Below, piece by piece: positions 63,528 to 64,000 of a stretch of DNA of 64,000 nucleotides. Below the pieces are notes generated by a model. The model had not been told where the DNA came from and ran no database searches. It saw nothing but the letters and a program-made list of their open reading frames with translations. The stretch spans positions 1 to 64,000 of the forward strand of contig NZ_JAJHVV010000012.1 in NCBI RefSeq assembly GCF_023145695.1, given 5' to 3'. Origin of the DNA: Vibrio amylolyticus (GTDB lineage Bacteria; Pseudomonadota; Gammaproteobacteria; Enterobacterales; Vibrionaceae). How positions within the stretch are numbered: the first letter of the stretch is position 1; the number at the start of each line of letters is the position of its first letter. Both the position numbers and the translations under genes were made by a program.

Positions 63528-63563
63528 TGTTGATTATATTTGGATGAGTGTTGTTAACAGTAA

Positions 63564-63591
63564 GAATAAGGCGTTGTGAGACGCCTTATTC
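63564..63591 (+). terminator. Terminator-like hairpin after the exporter operon
   Basis: GAATAAGGCGT / ACGCCTTATTC around a six-base loop. The following T-run is poor (CGTTCGTTGTT). Confidence 0.6.
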
Positions 63592-63675
63592 GTTCGTTGT
63601 TAATATCGTTACTAGAGCCTACCATTGGCCTGTACGATTTGGAGTGTGCAACTAACTGACTGGTAAAGCTTCGAC

Positions 63676-64000
63676 TTAAAGCTCTTTTATCATCCATACA
63701 TCACAATTACCATGAATTGTGCCTTCTAAAGGTTTCTTCAAATGTTCGAAACCGAGCTTTTCATATAAAGAAATAGCTGACTTCATACTTGATAACGTAT
63801 CTAGATAGCAGTGAGTGAATCCTTGTGATTTCGCATAACTTAAACACTCTAGTGTTAACTCTTTTCCTACACCAAAGCCTCGACCAGTGGGTAATAGAAA
63901 GAGTTTTTTAAGTTCACAGATGGTTTGAGAATCACCAAAAGGTGCGACTCCGCTTCCGCCTACGATTTCATTGTTAATTAAGGCGATTAGGTATCGGCTA
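63676..64000 (-). CDS. Partial GNAT-family N-acetyltransferase (5' end outside window)
   Basis: The last 107 codons of a minus-strand gene run from the window edge to a TAA at 63676-63678. The translation contains KKLFLLPTGRGFGVGKEL, which fits GNAT motif A (acetyl-CoA binding, R/Q-x-x-G-x-G/A), and YEKLGFEH for motif B. The substrate cannot be told. Confidence 0.8.
   Translation of the reverse strand, partial: SRYLIALINNEIVGGSGVAPFGDSQTICELKKLFLLPTGRGFGVGKELTLECLSYAKSQGFTHCYLDTLSSMKSAISLYEKLGFEHLKKPLEGTIHGNCDVWMIKEL

Noticed and set aside
1..64000. CRISPR array, prophage or insertion sequence
   Set aside because: No regularly spaced repeats, Cas proteins, phage structural genes, transposases or terminal inverted repeats were seen.

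Overview
The window looks like chromosome of a marine Vibrio or a close relative. The evidence is gene content and order: the norspermidine pathway with a fused aminotransferase-decarboxylase, nrdA-nrdB-yfaE / ubiG / gyrA, the varA(uvrY)-uvrC-pgsA-tRNA block, an intact histidine-utilisation operon, efpL next to a YciU-type gene, and acidic type I secreted adhesin repeats. No tool was run, so the species is not determined. Most of the window is core or stable accessory chromosome. I see no integrase, transposase, plasmid or phage gene and no CRISPR array.

Layout. 1-2.4 kb: the 3' end of a large repetitive secreted adhesin. 2.8-8.3 kb: three genes for norspermidine synthesis, separated by intercistronic hairpins. 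8.4-12 kb: a GcvR-like ACT protein, a DUF3943-like exported protein, a CinA-like protein and a small orphan. 12-16 kb: aerobic ribonucleotide reductase with its ferredoxin, with a perfect DnaA box upstream. 16.3-20 kb: ubiG and gyrA, divergent. 20-28 kb: a BCCT transporter, an exonuclease plus cNMP/CBS/DUF294 pair, a chemoreceptor, and purC with a PurR-type palindrome. 28-32 kb: sulA with a LexA box, a small zinc-ribbon-like protein, a Sel1-TM-J-domain protein, a DUF2786 protein and a CheC/CheX-like protein. 32-36.6 kb: ydiJ, a small methyltransferase-like membrane protein and a hotdog-like protein. 36.7-43.3 kb: hutH, hutU, hutG, hutI and hutC with two candidate HutC operators. 43.4-50.4 kb: yqfB, a YciU-type protein, efpL, an orphan nucleotidyltransferase, a PTS-EIIC/EAL fusion and polB. 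50.8-54.7 kb: varA-uvrC-pgsA and four tRNAs. 54.7-57.5 kb: a PAS-PAS-GGDEF-EAL protein. 58-63.5 kb: a TetR regulator, an MMPL/RND exporter, a LolA-like periplasmic protein and an outer-membrane barrel. The right edge holds part of a GNAT acetyltransferase.

How genes work together. The norspermidine genes make a polyamine linked to biofilm in Vibrio. Two cyclic-di-GMP proteins, VarA and the adhesin belong to the same lifestyle theme, but that link is inference. The hut genes form a complete route from histidine to glutamate and formamide under a local repressor. The most system-like and least described unit is at 57.9-63.5 kb. It has an inner-membrane exporter, a periplasmic lipid-carrier fold and an outer-membrane barrel in a row, preceded by a TetR gene. 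Four copies of one 13-bp palindrome (TGACGA-N3-GTCA in all four) occur only in front of the regulator and in front of the exporter. One of them directly abuts a good sigma-70 promoter. This looks like a self-contained, ligand-controlled envelope transport module.
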